From assembly GCA_041694215.1 (NCBI GenBank), contig JASMTO010000192.1, positions 1-15,572 on the forward strand: a stretch of 15,572 bases of DNA. Reading direction: 5' to 3'. Below, piece after piece: positions 14,327-15,572 of the stretch. Each line of letters begins with the position of its first letter. Within the stretch, counting starts at the first letter, position 1. A program made the position numbers and the translations under genes. Below the pieces are notes generated by a model. The model had not been told where the DNA came from, made no database searches, and was given only the letters and a program-made list of their open reading frames with translations. The DNA is from Flexistipes sp041694215. GTDB taxonomy: Bacteria; Chrysiogenota; Deferribacteres; Deferribacterales; Flexistipitaceae.

Positions 14327-15466
14327 TTATTCCGGTGCTTTAATAAATACTGCTGAGAAAATACCCAACATAATAATAAAAGCTAAACATGTAAGAAAAA
14401 ACCGCCATCCGAAATATTCATAAATAAAACCTGGTAAATACGTCCCAAGCACCCCACCGCTATAATAAGCAGAAACATAAACACCGTTAACAACACCTTT
14501 GTTTTCCATGGATATCTTATTTAAATAACCAGACTCAACAGCATGTACAGTAAACATCCCAGCACAAAAAACAAACATGAAAATAAATATAATACCCACC
14601 GAATTAGCAGCAAAAGCTGGTAACGAAATAAGAAAAACAAACAATCCGGCAATAACGACTTTTTTTTCACTGCCCAACATTTTAATTATTTTTAATGAAT
14701 TCAGAGATACCAATATACCCATAATATATCCTGAGTAAACAATGCCTATCTGTAATTCATTTATATTTGATGATATTTCAGTTAATCTAAAAGGAAGAAA
14801 ATTAAGCATCCCTGCAAAAACGAAAAATGTACAAAAAATAACAATATACATATTGATATAGGGATTTGCTTTAATAACATAGATCGCTTGAGTGAATTTA
14901 AAACCAGATTTTTGCAATTTAGAATCTGATTCCAGAAAAAAAGTAAGAATTAAGCTGAACACAAGGCTTATAAATAGAATGAGAAAACTATATCGCCATC
15001 CGAAGTAATGGGATATAGCCCCCGAAGTAAACCTTCCCAAAAACCCTCCCAATATAGTGGATGCTATATATACCGACATTACTTTCTGAATAACCCCTTT
15101 TTCTGAAACCACAGAGATATATGTCATTACGGATGTCAGTATAGCGGGAACCATAAATCCCTGTAAAAATCTCAGTAATAGAAAAATGTTAAAACTAGAA
15201 ACAAAGCAAATTCCGGCTTCCGTAATGGTAAGGGCTAATAACGCAATGCGTAACACAAATTTAGCCGTAAATGATTCCAGAATAAATCCGTAAAATATCG
15301 GAGAAATACTCAAAGGAATAAGAGTAACAGATGTCAGCAATGCAGCATGGGAAGCATCCACATGAAATTCTTTTATTAATATGGGAAGCAATGGTTGCGG
15401 CGAGTATAGAACAGAAAAAGTAAGTACAGTAACATAAATAATTATCGCAACTTTTTTCACATCCAT
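14327..15466 (-). CDS. MFS transporter, YnfM-like
   Basis: A 379-residue major facilitator protein with about 12 membrane helices, somewhat shorter than the usual 400-420 because it begins directly at helix 1. The sequence YSPQPLLPILIKEF (21-34) and GGFLGRFTSGAISHYFGWR (140-158) resemble the YnfM group of inner-membrane transporters. GWR recurs at about 353-355 in the second half, reflecting the internal two-fold repeat. The loop between helices 2 and 3 (GFILESFTAKF) is a degenerate form of the family's GxxxDRxGRR gating motif. The substrate cannot be told from sequence; efflux of a small molecule is typical. The ATG at 15466 lacks a recognisable ribosome site, with only AT-rich sequence before it, so translation may be weak or start differently. 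It is convergent with the second kinase, with 5 bases between stops and no shared hairpin. Confidence 0.85.
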   Translation of the reverse strand: MDVKKVAIIIYVTVLTFSVLYSPQPLLPILIKEFHVDASHAALLTSVTLIPLSISPIFYGFILESFTAKFVLRIALLALTITEAGICFVSSFNIFLLLRFLQGFMVPAILTSVMTYISVVSEKGVIQKVMSVYIASTILGGFLGRFTSGAISHYFGWRYSFLILFISLVFSLILTFFLESDSKLQKSGFKFTQAIYVIKANPYINMYIVIFCTFFVFAGMLNFLPFRLTEISSNINELQIGIVYSGYIMGILVSLNSLKIIKMLGSEKKVVIAGLFVFLISLPAFAANSVGIIFIFMFVFCAGMFTVHAVESGYLNKISMENKGVVNGVYVSAYYSGGVLGTYLPGFIYEYFGWRFFLTCLAFIIMLGIFSAVFIKAPE

Positions 15467-15531
15467 TTAAATTTATTAATACAGATAAGCCTTGAAGTAA
15501 AGAAATATATACAAAAAAGGATAGCTAGTTT

Positions 15532-15572
15532 ATGAGAAATATGGAGACAGTAAGCATACTTGCATATTTGTT
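15532..15572 (+). CDS. Possible start of a divergent gene, cut by the window edge
   Basis: ATG at 15532 begins an open frame of 13 codons (MRNMETVSILAYL) that runs off the window. AAAAAAGGA lies about 10 bases upstream of the first ATG, and a second ATG is at 15541. The layout, divergent from a transporter with a 65-base spacer, is where a regulator such as a LysR-type protein often sits, and the N-terminus could fit one, but too little is visible to name a family. Confidence 0.3.
   Translation, partial: MRNMETVSILAYL

Overview
The window is AT-rich chromosomal DNA from a bacterium. The genes suggest a Gram-negative, probably anaerobic lineage: a split glutamate synthase with iron-sulfur subunits, large hybrid histidine kinases with periplasmic sensor domains, and a PEP/pyruvate-binding protein. 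Deferribacterota or a deltaproteobacterium-like group would fit. That placement is a guess from gene style, because no rRNA or other marker gene lies in the window. I saw no tRNA, CRISPR array, prophage or complete insertion sequence.

Layout. At the left edge, the 3' part of a PEP/pyruvate-binding domain gene (1-1056, +) runs into a long minus-strand operon, convergent and with only 6 bases between stops. Read from its promoter near 9250 leftward, the operon is: gltD-like NAD(P)H oxidoreductase (TTG start at 9147), class-II glutamine amidotransferase subunit (7439-6246), two-cluster ferredoxin subunit (6259-5666), FMN/GXGXG synthase subunit (5684-3531), a Ppx/GppA-type phosphatase (3484-2573) and a DUF445 membrane protein (TTG start at 2592, end at 1063). 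The gltD/amidotransferase, amidotransferase/ferredoxin, ferredoxin/synthase and ppx/DUF445 pairs overlap by 8 to 20 bases. Together the first four products make up all the parts of a glutamate synthase: glutaminase, ammonia-using FMN site, iron-sulfur wire and NAD(P)H entry.

Divergent from gltD, across a 387-base intergenic region with a promoter candidate for each direction, lies a hybrid histidine kinase (9535-12183) with a periplasmic amino-acid-type solute-binding domain. After a 302-base gap that holds hairpin-forming sequence comes a second kinase with an N-terminal receiver domain (12486-14321). It is convergent, with 5 bases between stops, with an MFS transporter of the YnfM type (15466-14327). 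A possible divergent gene starts at the right edge.

Most notable points. (1) The ferredoxin and FMN synthase reading frames look like one gene broken by a -1 shift at a run of five C (5717-5721 on the complement): the downstream frame stays open upstream of its ATG and encodes plausible protein, while the upstream frame's last residues do not. (2) The C-terminal receiver of the first kinase has Asn814 where the phosphorylated Asp should be. (3) The amino-acid-sensor kinase faces a nitrogen-assimilation operon, so it may sense an amino acid and influence glutamate synthesis; this is inference. (4) The C-terminal iron-sulfur domain of GltD looks partly eroded. I do not see a clearly novel multi-gene system such as a defence island; the region is mostly metabolism and signalling with some unusual details.
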